The notes beneath the pieces are model-generated. The model did not search any database, had not been told where the DNA came from, and was given only the letters and a program-made list of their open reading frames with translations. The position numbers and the translations under genes are program-made. A stretch of 64,000 nucleotides of DNA from the NCBI GenBank assembly GCA_016213325.1, contig JACRAY010000015.1, positions 62,001-126,000 of the forward strand, given 5' to 3'. The DNA comes from Burkholderiales bacterium. GTDB taxonomy: Bacteria > Pseudomonadota > Gammaproteobacteria > Burkholderiales > Burkholderiaceae_C. Positions 1-7,623 of the stretch are shown one piece after another (within the stretch, counting starts at the first letter, position 1; every line of letters starts with the position of its first letter).

Positions 1-356
1 ATCAGGCCCAGGGGCTCGAAGTCCTTCACGCTGTCGTAGCGCACGTTCTTGTACAGGAACGGGTTGCCGGCCACGGCAGCCGAGGCCGACAGCGTCATGA
101 CGCTGCCGTCGGCCGGCATGCGCGAGACCGCGGCCAGCGCGATGCTGCCCGCCAGGCCCGGCATGTTCTCCACGACCAGGTTGCGGCCGATGGCGGGGCC
201 GAGGCGCTCGGCCAGCAGGCGGGCGACGACGTCGACCGATTGCCCGGTGGGATAGCCCACCACCAGTTTGCCTGTGTCCTTCTGCGCGAAGGCGGCGCTG
301 CCGGCGAACAGCAGCGCGACGATGCCGGTACCGACGATACGGCGGATGGTTTGCAT
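1..356 (-). CDS. Bug/TctC-family tripartite tricarboxylate-type solute receptor (N-terminal part, runs off the window)
   Basis: This is a periplasmic solute-binding protein of the Bug/TctC family, which captures carboxylates. Only the first ~118 residues lie in the window and the 3' end is lost. The protein begins MQTIRRIVGTG, followed by a hydrophobic stretch ending FAGSAAFAQ, a clear secretion signal. After it come the family features VVGYPTGQSVDVVARLLAE and a VVENMPGLAGS segment (ligand-pocket loop). It starts 9 bases after the dehydrogenase upstream and is probably the last or a late gene of the sulfatase operon. No TctA/TctB membrane genes are adjacent, which is usual for orphan Bug receptors. 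The ligand cannot be deduced. Confidence 0.9.
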   Translation of the reverse strand, partial: MQTIRRIVGTGIVALLFAGSAAFAQKDTGKLVVGYPTGQSVDVVARLLAERLGPAIGRNLVVENMPGLAGSIALAAVSRMPADGSVMTLSASAAVAGNPFLYKNVRYDSVKDFEPLGL

Positions 357-365
357 TTGCTGCTC

Positions 366-1247
366 CTAGTGCGATGCGCCGAGCATCTGGATGATGGAAG
401 AGAAGTCGAGCCGGCCGCGGCCTGCTGCGCAGTGCATCGCGTAGACGTTGGCGGCGGCCGCGCCCAGCAGGGCCGGCGACTGGCTCGCCAGCGCCGCCTG
501 CTCGGCCAGCCGCAGGTCCTTCAGCATCAGCTCGGACGCGAAGCCGCCTTCGTAGCCGCGGTTGGAAGGCGCCGAGGGCACCAGCCCCGGCTCGGGCGCG
601 TAGCTGGTGAGCGCCCAGCACTGGCCCGACGAGGTCGATGCGATCTCGAAGAACTTGCGCGTGTCCAGCCCCAGCCGTTTGGCCAGGTGCAGCGCTTCGG
701 ACACCGCCAGCATGGAGATGCCCGCCAGCATGTTGTTGCAGATCTTGGCGGCCTGCCCGGCCCCGGCATCGCCTGCGTGGATGATGTTCTTGCCCATGGC
801 ACGCAACAGGTCCTGCGCACGCTCGAAAGCGGCCACGGCGCCGCCCACCATGAAAGTGAGCGTGCCGGCGGCCGCGCCGCCGACGCCGCCGGAGACCGGC
901 GCATCCAGCGTGGCCAGCCCTTTTGCCTGCAGCGCCTGGTGGAAGGCGGCGCAGGAGGCGACGTCGATGGTCGAGCAGTCGACGACCAGCGCACCCGCGG
1001 CGAAAGGCAAGTCGCCGGCGGCCAGCACTTCCAGCACGTGGCGGCCGCTGGGCAGCATGGTGAACACGACTTCGGCGCTCGCCACCGCGTCGGCGGCCGA
1101 GCCCTGGGGCTTGAGCCCCGCGCCGTGCGCGCGCGCCATCGAGCCCGCACTCACGTCGAAGCAGCGCACGTCGTGCCCCGCCTCCTTCAGCCGGCACGCC
1201 ATGGGAAAGCCCATGTTGCCGAGCCCGATGAATCCGATTACAGCCAT
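366..1247 (-). CDS. NAD(P)-dependent beta-hydroxyacid dehydrogenase (3-hydroxyisobutyrate dehydrogenase family)
   Basis: A 293-residue member of the 6-phosphogluconate/3-hydroxyisobutyrate dehydrogenase family, cytoplasmic, which oxidises a beta-hydroxy acid to a semialdehyde or runs the reverse. The N-terminal Rossmann motif GFIGLGNMGFPMA is intact at residues 5-17. The substrate-binding motif is DAPVSGGVGGAAAGTLTFM near residue 120, and the catalytic lysine lies in AKICNNMLAG near residue 170. It sits 12 bases after the aldehyde dehydrogenase and 9 bases before the receptor, so it is surely co-transcribed. The family also holds tartronate-semialdehyde and sulfolactaldehyde reductases. With a sulfatase in the operon, a substrate other than 3-hydroxyisobutyrate is quite possible. 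Confidence 0.9.
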   Translation of the reverse strand: MAVIGFIGLGNMGFPMACRLKEAGHDVRCFDVSAGSMARAHGAGLKPQGSAADAVASAEVVFTMLPSGRHVLEVLAAGDLPFAAGALVVDCSTIDVASCAAFHQALQAKGLATLDAPVSGGVGGAAAGTLTFMVGGAVAAFERAQDLLRAMGKNIIHAGDAGAGQAAKICNNMLAGISMLAVSEALHLAKRLGLDTRKFFEIASTSSGQCWALTSYAPEPGLVPSAPSNRGYEGGFASELMLKDLRLAEQAALASQSPALLGAAAANVYAMHCAAGRGRLDFSSIIQMLGASH

Positions 1248-1259
1248 GTTCGTTGCTCC

Positions 1260-2759
1260 TCAGTTCATGTTGAAGATCACGGTCTTCTTGTGGGTGAAGT
1301 GGTCCAGCATCGCCTCGAGCGAAGCTTCGCGGCCCAGCCCGGACTGCTTCACGCCGCCGTACGACAGGCCCGGCTGCACGACGATGTTCTGGTTGACCTG
1401 CACGAAGCCGGCGTTCAGGCGCCGCGTCGCATCCAGCGCGGTCTTCAGGTCGCGCGTCCAGAAGGTGGCGGCCAGCCCGTAGTCGCTGTCGTTGGCCATG
1501 CGGATCGCGTCTTCGTAGCGGTCGAAGGCGATGACGCAGGTGACCGGCCCGAAGATCTCCTCGCGTGCGAGTCGCGACGCGTTGTCCAGCCCGGTGAAGA
1601 TCACCGGCCGCACGAACAGGCCGTCGCGCAGCGCCTCGCCATCCGGCAGTCGCGAGCACTCGTGCGCCTGCGCGCCGGGGATGGCGCGGCCGCTCTCGAT
1701 GTAGCCGAGCACCTTGTCCAGTTGCCCGCGCGAGATGATCGTGCCGATGTCGGTGGCTTCGTCCAGCGGGTCGCCCATCTTCATCGCATCGACGCGCGCT
1801 TTCAGGCGCGTGACGAACTCGTCGTGGATCGCGCGGTGCACGAAGATGCGGCTGGCGGCGGTGCAGCTTTGCCCCTGCCGCGTGAAGCGCATGCCGCTGA
1901 CCGCGCCGGCCACCGCCTGCTCGAGGTCGGCGTCGTCCATCACGATCATCGGGCTCTTGCCGCCCAGCTCCAGGGTGACGGGGATCAGCTTCTCGCCGGC
2001 GGTGCGCGCGACGATGCGGCCGGTCTCCACCGAGCCGGTGAAAGTGACCTTGCCCACTTGCGGATGCGCCACCAGCGGCGCACCGCAGTCGGGGCCGAAG
2101 CCCGATACGATGTTCAGTACGCCGGGCGGCAGCAACTGGTTGAGGATCTGGCACACGCGCAGCACCGCCAGCGGCGCCTCTTCGGCCGACTTCACCACCA
2201 CCGTGTTGCCCGCCACCAGCGCCGGCGCGATCTTCAGCGCCATCAGCATCATGGGTGCGTTCCACGGGATGATGACGCCGACCACGCCGATTGGTTCGCG
2301 CTGCGTCAGGGTCAGCATGTCGGGGTTGAACGGCACCGTTTCGCCCTTCAGCTCCGAGCCGAGACCGCCGTAGAACTGCAGCGCGTCGGCCACCACCGAA
2401 GCTTCGACCCGGCTTTCGGTGCGCAGCGCCTTGCCGGTCTCCAGCGCCACCAGCCGCCCGAGTTCTTCCACGTGGCTGGCCAGCAGGCGTGCGCATTCGG
2501 CCACCAGCGCACCGCGCTTGCGCGCGGCGGTGGCTGCCCATGCGGGCTGGGCGCGGAATGCGACGGCCACGGCATCGTCTACATCGCCCGCGTCGCTGTG
2601 CGCGGCTTGGCCGATTTCGCGGCCGGTGGCCGGGTTGAACACGGCGAAGGTGCGGCCGGTGTGCGAGGGCCGGAGTTCGCCGCCGACCAGGTTGCGGCCG
2701 CCCAGGGTGCGCGCGAGTCGGTGCGGGTCGGTGTCGGCAGTCAGCATGGGTTGGCTCAT
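1260..2759 (-). CDS. NAD(P)+-dependent aldehyde dehydrogenase
   Basis: A 499-residue class I/II aldehyde dehydrogenase of typical length, oxidising an aldehyde to an acid in the cytoplasm. Visible catalytic residues are Asn167 in the PWNAP motif, Lys190 in VVVKSAEEAP, Glu264 in LELGGKSP and the nucleophile Cys299 in QGQSCTA. The start MSQPMLTAD is chosen because its ATG overlaps the sulfatase stop as ATGA, which implies translational coupling. The open frame upstream of this start is a shadow of the sulfatase gene. It resembles betaine-aldehyde, vanillin and succinate-semialdehyde dehydrogenases about equally, so I assign no substrate. By context it may act on the carbon skeleton released by the sulfatase. 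Confidence 0.93.
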   Translation of the reverse strand: MSQPMLTADTDPHRLARTLGGRNLVGGELRPSHTGRTFAVFNPATGREIGQAAHSDAGDVDDAVAVAFRAQPAWAATAARKRGALVAECARLLASHVEELGRLVALETGKALRTESRVEASVVADALQFYGGLGSELKGETVPFNPDMLTLTQREPIGVVGVIIPWNAPMMLMALKIAPALVAGNTVVVKSAEEAPLAVLRVCQILNQLLPPGVLNIVSGFGPDCGAPLVAHPQVGKVTFTGSVETGRIVARTAGEKLIPVTLELGGKSPMIVMDDADLEQAVAGAVSGMRFTRQGQSCTAASRIFVHRAIHDEFVTRLKARVDAMKMGDPLDEATDIGTIISRGQLDKVLGYIESGRAIPGAQAHECSRLPDGEALRDGLFVRPVIFTGLDNASRLAREEIFGPVTCVIAFDRYEDAIRMANDSDYGLAATFWTRDLKTALDATRRLNAGFVQVNQNIVVQPGLSYGGVKQSGLGREASLEAMLDHFTHKKTVIFNMN

Positions 2760-4297
2760 GGCGTGTCTCCTTTCATTGCCCCTGCACCGGCCAGCGGCGG
2801 CCAGCGCTTCTTGACCTTGATGACGCGCGCGCTGCCCCGGCGCACGAAGCGGCGGGTGTCGTCGGTGTTCGCCTGGTAATCCCACACGGGCTGCATGCCG
2901 TCGGGCAGCGAGTTGATGAACTTGCGCCGCGCCTGGCTGGCCAGCACTTGCTGCGTGATCGCTTCGGGGTCCCAGCGCGCCATCACGCTCGCCTTGAGTT
3001 CGGCCACCACTTGCGGCTGGGCCTGTGCCAGGTTGGCCAGCTCGTTCGGGTCGGCCTCCATGTCGAACAGCATGTCGGGATGGCCGTGCGTGTAGAGGTA
3101 CTTGTACTTGCCGCGCCGGAGCATGCAGCACGGCCCGGTCACGCCTTCGGCGGTGTATTCCACGAAGGCTTCGGGCGTGCCGGCGTCGTCGCCGGTGGTG
3201 GCCAGCGCCACCAGGCTGCGGCCGTCGACCGGTTCCACCCAATTCGGCGCCGCGCCGTCGGTGGCGTAGTCGAGCAGCGTGGGCAGCAAGTCGACGTGCG
3301 ACACCGGCGCCGCGACGCGCCGCGGCTTGCGCACGCGCGGGTCGTACACCAGCAGCGGCACCTTGGCCGACCAATCGAAGAACACGCGCTTGAACCACAT
3401 GCCGCGCTCGCCCAGCATGTCGCCGTGGTCGGACGTGAACACCACGATGGTGTTGTCCGCGAAGCCGGCGCGCTCGATGGCCTGCAGCAGCCGCCCGACC
3501 TTGTCGTCGATGTAGCTGACCATGGCGTAGTAGGCGTGGCGCGCTCGGCGCACCTGCTCGTCGCTGGCGCCGCCTTGCGCCAGGCCGTGCGAATGCTGCA
3601 CCCACTGGCTCAACTTGTCGCGCTCGTGCATCGGCATGTCGCCCACGTTCGGCAGGTTGATGTCGTCCGGCGAGTAGCGATCGAGGTACTCGGGCGGGAT
3701 GTGGTACGGCGGGTGCGGGTGCGTGTACGACACGCACATGAAGAACGGCTGCTCGCCCTCGCGCGCCAGGTCGTACAGGCGCTGCACCGCCTTGGCCTCG
3801 ACCTCCTCGTCGTAGTCGAGCTGCAGGCTGCGAAAGCACGAGCCGCTCTCGTCCACCGTGCTCAGGTTGTGGCCGGGCGAATAGAAGCTGAACTCGCCTT
3901 CCTTCCAGTCGGCGACCCACCCAAAGTCGGCGGGGTAGATGTCGGTGGTGAGGCGCTCCTCGAAGCCGTGCTTCTGGTCGGGGCCGACGAAGTGCATCTT
4001 GCCGGCCAGGATGGTCTTGTAGCCCTGTTGTCCCAGGTAGTAGGGCAGCGTGGGCGTGGCCGCCTGGAACTCGCAGGCGTTGTCGAACGCGCCGATGCGC
4101 GTGGCGAACTGGCCCGCCAGCAGCGAGAAGCGCGCGGGCGCGCACAGGGGGAAGTTGCAGTACGCGTTGTCGAACACGGCGGACCGCTCGGCCAGCGCCT
4201 GCAGGTGCGGCGCCTTCACCGCTGGGTTGCCGTGGAACGGCAGCACGGGAGCCGACAGCTGGTCGGCCATGACGAAAAGGATATTGGGCTTGCGCAT
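2756..4297 (-). CDS. Choline-sulfatase-like type I sulfatase
   Basis: A 513-residue arylsulfatase-superfamily hydrolase that should cleave an alkyl or aryl sulfate ester. The sulfatase signature LCAPAR carries Cys52, which must be matured to formylglycine. Metal ligands include Asp12 (MADQL) and a later DHGD motif, and AGKMHFVGPDQ (Lys100, His102) matches choline-sulfatases, as does the following HGFEERLTTDIYPADFG stretch. The C-terminal arginine-rich tail after WDYQANTDD also resembles BetC. There is no signal peptide, so it is probably cytoplasmic. The start MRKPNILFVM is the family start and faces the CoA-transferase across a 64-base divergent region. No choline dehydrogenase is adjacent, so the true substrate may differ. 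No sulfatase-maturation enzyme is in the window. Confidence 0.88.
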   Translation of the reverse strand: MRKPNILFVMADQLSAPVLPFHGNPAVKAPHLQALAERSAVFDNAYCNFPLCAPARFSLLAGQFATRIGAFDNACEFQAATPTLPYYLGQQGYKTILAGKMHFVGPDQKHGFEERLTTDIYPADFGWVADWKEGEFSFYSPGHNLSTVDESGSCFRSLQLDYDEEVEAKAVQRLYDLAREGEQPFFMCVSYTHPHPPYHIPPEYLDRYSPDDINLPNVGDMPMHERDKLSQWVQHSHGLAQGGASDEQVRRARHAYYAMVSYIDDKVGRLLQAIERAGFADNTIVVFTSDHGDMLGERGMWFKRVFFDWSAKVPLLVYDPRVRKPRRVAAPVSHVDLLPTLLDYATDGAAPNWVEPVDGRSLVALATTGDDAGTPEAFVEYTAEGVTGPCCMLRRGKYKYLYTHGHPDMLFDMEADPNELANLAQAQPQVVAELKASVMARWDPEAITQQVLASQARRKFINSLPDGMQPVWDYQANTDDTRRFVRRGSARVIKVKKRWPPLAGAGAMKGDTP

Positions 4298-4308
4298 GGG
4301 TCTCCTAA

Positions 4309-4342
4309 ATTGCACAACGGTTGCATTTCCGTTGTATGCAAT
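4309..4342. promoter_or_regulatory. Divergent-promoter dyad between the sulfatase and CoA-transferase operons
   Basis: The 64-base divergent spacer contains an inverted repeat: ATTGCA-CAACGG, an 8-base spacer, then CCGTTG-TA-TGCAAT. The arms match except for a 2-base insertion on the right side. An additional TTGCA lies in the spacer. This is a plausible operator for a GntR-, IclR- or LysR-type regulator controlling both operons, but no regulator gene is adjacent within the window. Confidence 0.55.
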
Positions 4343-4361
4343 ATAGACTGGACCCGACGAA

Positions 4362-5603
4362 ATGACAAGTGGAGAAAACGTGACCCGCCCCAACTCACTG
4401 CCGCTCGCGGGAATCCGCGTCCTGGACTTCACCCGCGCGCTGGCCGGGCCGTTCTGCACCATGATCCTGGGCGACCTGGGCGCCGACGTGATCAAGGTGG
4501 AGCCCACCGGCGGCGACATGATTCGCCAATGGGGGCCGTTCGACCGCGGCACCAGCGCCTATTACCTCAGCGGCAACCGCAACAAGCGCGGCATCGCCGT
4601 CAACTTCCGCGACCCGCGCGCACTGGACCTGTTGCGTGAGCTGGCCGGCCACTGCGACGTCGTGGTCGAGAACTTTCGGCCCGGCGCGATGGAAGCCATG
4701 GGCCTCGGCCACGAAGCCCTGTCAGCGCTGTACCCGCGGCTCATCTACGCCAGCGTCAGCGGCTTCGGCAGCACCGGGCCGGCCGGCGGGCGCCCGGGCT
4801 TCGACCAGATTGCGCAGGGCTACGCGGGCTTGATGAGCGTGACCGGCACGCCCGAGTCGGGGCCGGTGCGCGTGGGCGTCGCCATCGGTGACCTCGCCGC
4901 GGGCATGTGGTGCGCCATCGGCGTGCTGGCCGCCATTGCCGAGCGCGGTCCGACGACGCGCGGGCGGCGTGTGGAGACTTCGCTGCTGGCGGGCCTGGTC
5001 GGCTTGATGAGCGTGCAGGCGCAACGCTACCTGAGCCTGGACGAAGTGCCGGGACTTGCCGGCAACACGCACCCGGTCATTTCGCCCTACGGCGTGTTCC
5101 AGACCGCCGACGGCCCGCTGAACATCGCACCCGCCACCGCCGAGATGTGGAAGCGGCTGTGCGCGGTGCTCGACCTGCAGCACCTGGTGGACGACCCGCG
5201 CTATGCGACCAATGCGCTGCGCATCGAGCGGCGCATCGAACTCAAGGCGACCATCGAGGCGCGGCTGAAGGAGCGCACGCGTGCCGAGTGGACGCAAGAG
5301 CTGCTGGCGGCCGACATTCCCGCCGGCCCCATCAACACACTGGCCGACGTGTTTGCCGACGAGCAGGTGGTGCACGCGAAGCTGGTCGAGGAAGTGCAGC
5401 ACACCGAACTGGGCACGCTGCGCCAGGTGGGCAACCCGATCTCGTTCGACGGCCGCCTCGGCGGGACGATCCGCCGCGCGCCGCCGGTGCTGGGCGAGCA
5501 CACCTGCGAAGTGCTGCGCGAGCACGGCTACGCGCAGGGCGACCTGGACGCGCTGTTGCGCAACGGCGTGATCGTGCAGCACGCTTGCGGAGCAGGCGCA
5601 TGA
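4362..5603 (+). CDS. CaiB/BaiF family (class III) CoA-transferase
   Basis: A 413-residue class III CoA-transferase that moves CoA from a donor thioester to a carboxylic acid. The start of the family fold is visible in LPLAGIRVLDFTRALAGPF, followed by LGADVIKVEP and the FDQIAQG motif. Asp177 in VAIGDLAAG is at the position of the catalytic aspartate of formyl-CoA transferase. The C-terminal region ends with the usual PPVLGEHTCEVL segment. It is divergent from the sulfatase operon and overlaps the following crotonase gene as ATGA, so the two are co-translated. A start a few codons downstream of this ATG cannot be excluded. It presumably activates the acid produced by the aldehyde dehydrogenase across the divergent promoter. 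Confidence 0.92.
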   Translation: MTSGENVTRPNSLPLAGIRVLDFTRALAGPFCTMILGDLGADVIKVEPTGGDMIRQWGPFDRGTSAYYLSGNRNKRGIAVNFRDPRALDLLRELAGHCDVVVENFRPGAMEAMGLGHEALSALYPRLIYASVSGFGSTGPAGGRPGFDQIAQGYAGLMSVTGTPESGPVRVGVAIGDLAAGMWCAIGVLAAIAERGPTTRGRRVETSLLAGLVGLMSVQAQRYLSLDEVPGLAGNTHPVISPYGVFQTADGPLNIAPATAEMWKRLCAVLDLQHLVDDPRYATNALRIERRIELKATIEARLKERTRAEWTQELLAADIPAGPINTLADVFADEQVVHAKLVEEVQHTELGTLRQVGNPISFDGRLGGTIRRAPPVLGEHTCEVLREHGYAQGDLDALLRNGVIVQHACGAGA

Positions 5604-6325
5604 GCGGACTACCTCCCACGCTGGAGATCGAGGATTCAACCGCGACCATCACGCTGCGCCGGCCCGCGCAGCACAACCGCATCGATGCGGACGACCCGGC
5701 GGTGCTGCTGCGCCACATCGAGGCGATCCGCGCCACGCCGTCGGTGCGGCTGCTGGTGCTGACCGGTGAAGGCGAGAAGACCTTCTGCTCGGGCTACACG
5801 CTGGGCCAGATCGGCGAGCGGCTCGATCGCTCGCTGGAAGACATGCTGGACGCACTGGAGTCGCTGGACGTGCCGACGCTGTGCGCCCTGAACGGCAGCG
5901 CCTATGGCGGCGGCACCGACCTGGCGCTGGCGTGCGACTTCCGCATCGGTGTGCGTGGCTGCCGGCTCTTCATGCCGGCCGCCCGCTTCGGCCTGCACTA
6001 CTACCCCGGTGGGCTGCGGCGCTTCGTCACGCGGCTCGGTTGCTCCGCAGCCAAGAAGATCTTCCTGACCGGCATGACGCTGGACAGCGAGGAGCTGCTG
6101 AGAACCGGTTTCCTCACCGAACTGGTGGACCGCGACGTGCTGCCGTCGCGCATCGCGGCCTACCGGGAGGGCATCGCGCGCTGCGACGCGGCCGCCGTGC
6201 GCTCGATGAAGCGGCACATCAACGCGTTGTCGTCGGGCGCGTGGGACGAAGACTCGGGTCGGGTGGCCTACGAGTCGTCGCTGCGCTCGGAGGAAGCGCG
6301 CAGGCGGCTCGCCGAACTGGGGTGA
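5600..6325 (+). CDS. Enoyl-CoA hydratase/isomerase-family protein with altered active site
   Basis: A 241-residue crotonase-superfamily protein. The CoA-binding oxyanion-hole elements CSGYTLGQIG and NGSAYGGGTDLALACDF are present. However, the glutamate expected after GGGx is Asp107, and the second catalytic glutamate position (normally in FGxPE) reads PAARFGL, so the classical hydratase pair is missing. It may be an isomerase, hydrolase, decarboxylase or retro-aldol enzyme rather than a hydratase. The start is set by the ATGA overlap with the CoA-transferase. Its last 58 bases overlap convergently with the unknown gene on the opposite strand. Confidence 0.88.
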   Translation: MSGLPPTLEIEDSTATITLRRPAQHNRIDADDPAVLLRHIEAIRATPSVRLLVLTGEGEKTFCSGYTLGQIGERLDRSLEDMLDALESLDVPTLCALNGSAYGGGTDLALACDFRIGVRGCRLFMPAARFGLHYYPGGLRRFVTRLGCSAAKKIFLTGMTLDSEELLRTGFLTELVDRDVLPSRIAAYREGIARCDAAAVRSMKRHINALSSGAWDEDSGRVAYESSLRSEEARRRLAELG

Positions 6326-6726
6326 GCGGCGTCTCCCAGCCACTCCGCCGGACTTGGCAGCGGCGCCAGCGCCAGGCCTTCGGGCAGCCGCAGGCGCCAC
6401 GACAGGCCGGTGAACCACTCTTCACAGGTCGGGTCCAGCCAGGCCAGGCGCTGCACGAACAGCCGCTCCAGCGCGGCCGCATGCTGCATCACGCGGGGCG
6501 CCCAGCACTTCAGCACGAAGCGCCCGTGCAGGCAGCCTGTCTTGCCCGCGATGGCGGTGTCCATCGCCTCGATGTCGAGCCAGCCGGGCGGCAGGCCGGT
6601 GCGCTCCTGCACGTCGCGCAGCACCGTGCGCAGCAAGTCGCGCCGCAGGTACCGGCTGGGCTGGGACACCTGGAAGCCGGGCGCCTCCGCGGGAGCCAGC
6701 TTGCGCACGAACATCGAGAGGGACAT
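6268..6726 (-). CDS. Conserved-looking protein of unknown function (unknown cluster, gene 3)
   Basis: A 152-residue protein that I do not recognise. It starts MSLSMFVRKLAP, has no signal peptide or membrane segment, and is rich in Leu, Arg and Trp. The only compositional feature is a Pro/Leu-rich stretch near residues 115-130 (RLPEGLALAPLPSPAEW). The start codon overlaps the preceding stop as TGATG, showing it is translated together with the upstream 96-residue protein. The C-terminal ~20 codons run antisense into the crotonase gene, and the Ser/Arg-rich end (SSASRLRASSERSDDS) looks like a recently extended tail. Function unknown. Confidence 0.7.
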   Translation of the reverse strand: MSLSMFVRKLAPAEAPGFQVSQPSRYLRRDLLRTVLRDVQERTGLPPGWLDIEAMDTAIAGKTGCLHGRFVLKCWAPRVMQHAAALERLFVQRLAWLDPTCEEWFTGLSWRLRLPEGLALAPLPSPAEWLGDAAHPSSASRLRASSERSDDS

Positions 6727-7016
6727 CAATACCTCCAGTCGTCGGCCATCGCGCGCGGCAACAGCTCGATGTGCAGCAGCCGCGCGTGGTACGCGGTTTC
6801 CCACATCACGAAGCGGCGCGTGCAAGGCCGGTAAGGGTTGCGGGCATGGCGCGAGCGGTCGGCGGCGCGTTCCGCCGTGCGGCGCACGTGGCCCAGGACC
6901 ACCCCGGCGCAGAAGCGCTGGGTGCCGGCCAGCACGGCCAGCAAGCGCTCGTGCAGCGTGGGGTCGAGGTCGAAGGACGGCTCGACTTGCAGGGTGGCAG
7001 GATAGGCGGCCAGCAT
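6726..7016 (-). CDS. Small protein of unknown function (unknown cluster, gene 2)
   Basis: A 96-residue soluble protein with no recognised domain. It begins MLAAYPATLQVEP and has an Arg- and His-rich middle and C-terminal half (HVRRTAERAADRSRHARN, then RRFVMWETAYHARLLHIE). A strong ribosome-binding site, GAGGAG, lies 2-8 bases before the start. It is 25 bases after the 157-residue unknown gene and coupled by TGATG to the 152-residue gene. The three probably form one complex or pathway unit. Function unknown. Confidence 0.72.
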   Translation of the reverse strand: MLAAYPATLQVEPSFDLDPTLHERLLAVLAGTQRFCAGVVLGHVRRTAERAADRSRHARNPYRPCTRRFVMWETAYHARLLHIELLPRAMADDWRY

Positions 7017-7041
7017 GGCGTACTCCTCGGGACGAAGGGCC

Positions 7042-7515
7042 CTACTGGCCCATGTGGTGCCAGCTCTCTTCGGGCAGCTCGGCGAGCAGGTCGCGCAGGT
7101 GGCCCAGCAGGCCCGCGCTGGCGGCCCATTCGATCTGGTCGCGCAGCACCATGCGCTTGGCCAGCGACGAGGTCTGGGCCCAGTCGCGGTCGACCAGCGG
7201 GCGCACGAGGCGCGGCGGGGTGTCGGGCAGCATCTGGTAGATGCGCTGCCACTCGTCGGGCAGCGGGCACACCCGGTTGTTCTTGCGTGCCAGCAGCAGC
7301 ACTTCGTCCACTGCCACCGTCTTGGCGCGTACCAGCGGCATCACGGGGGCCGGCGTGTCGGGCCTGACCGGCAGCGCGCCCGGCACCGTCTGCGCGAACC
7401 GCGCATCCTGGCGCGCAGCCAGTTCCTGCCACCGGTCCCAGCCGCTGTCGTCATCCAGTTCCTTCACCTCGCACTGCTGGATCAGCGGGTTCGGCAAATT
7501 GGGGAGGTTCGGCAT
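7042..7515 (-). CDS. Protein of unknown function (unknown cluster, gene 1)
   Basis: A 157-residue protein without a recognised domain. The start MPNLPNLPNPLIQQ is preferred because GAGGAG lies 7 bases upstream. A longer form starting 36 bases earlier (MNTPTPPPR) has only a weak site. The tandem PNL-PNL-PNP at the extreme N-terminus is unusual. The rest is soluble, with acidic (KELDDDSGWDRW) and tryptophan-containing segments, and ends PEESWHHMGQ. It is the first gene of the three-gene unknown cluster and lies 108 bases downstream of the CHASE2 kinase, possibly in the same transcript. Function unknown. Confidence 0.72.
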   Translation of the reverse strand: MPNLPNLPNPLIQQCEVKELDDDSGWDRWQELAARQDARFAQTVPGALPVRPDTPAPVMPLVRAKTVAVDEVLLLARKNNRVCPLPDEWQRIYQMLPDTPPRLVRPLVDRDWAQTSSLAKRMVLRDQIEWAASAGLLGHLRDLLAELPEESWHHMGQ

Positions 7516-7623
7516 GGCGGCTCTCCTCGGCGGGGGGGTGGGGGTGTTCATGGGATGGGTCCTGTGAACGCATCCTAGGCAGCCCCCCGCCAAAGTCGAC
7601 CCAATTGACAATTGTTGAAAAAG

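Noticed and set aside
240..2879. An 879-codon open frame on the plus strand across the dehydrogenase and aldehyde-dehydrogenase genes
   Set aside because: It runs antisense to two genes with clear catalytic motifs; its translation is Arg/His/Gln/Ala-rich without domains. Such long shadow frames are expected at this GC content.
2756..4297. Calling the sulfatase operon a choline-sulfate to betaine pathway (betC with betB)
   Set aside because: The enzyme is choline-sulfatase-like, but no choline dehydrogenase or betaine transporter is near, and the aldehyde dehydrogenase is not distinctive enough. I keep it as a sulfatase of unknown substrate.
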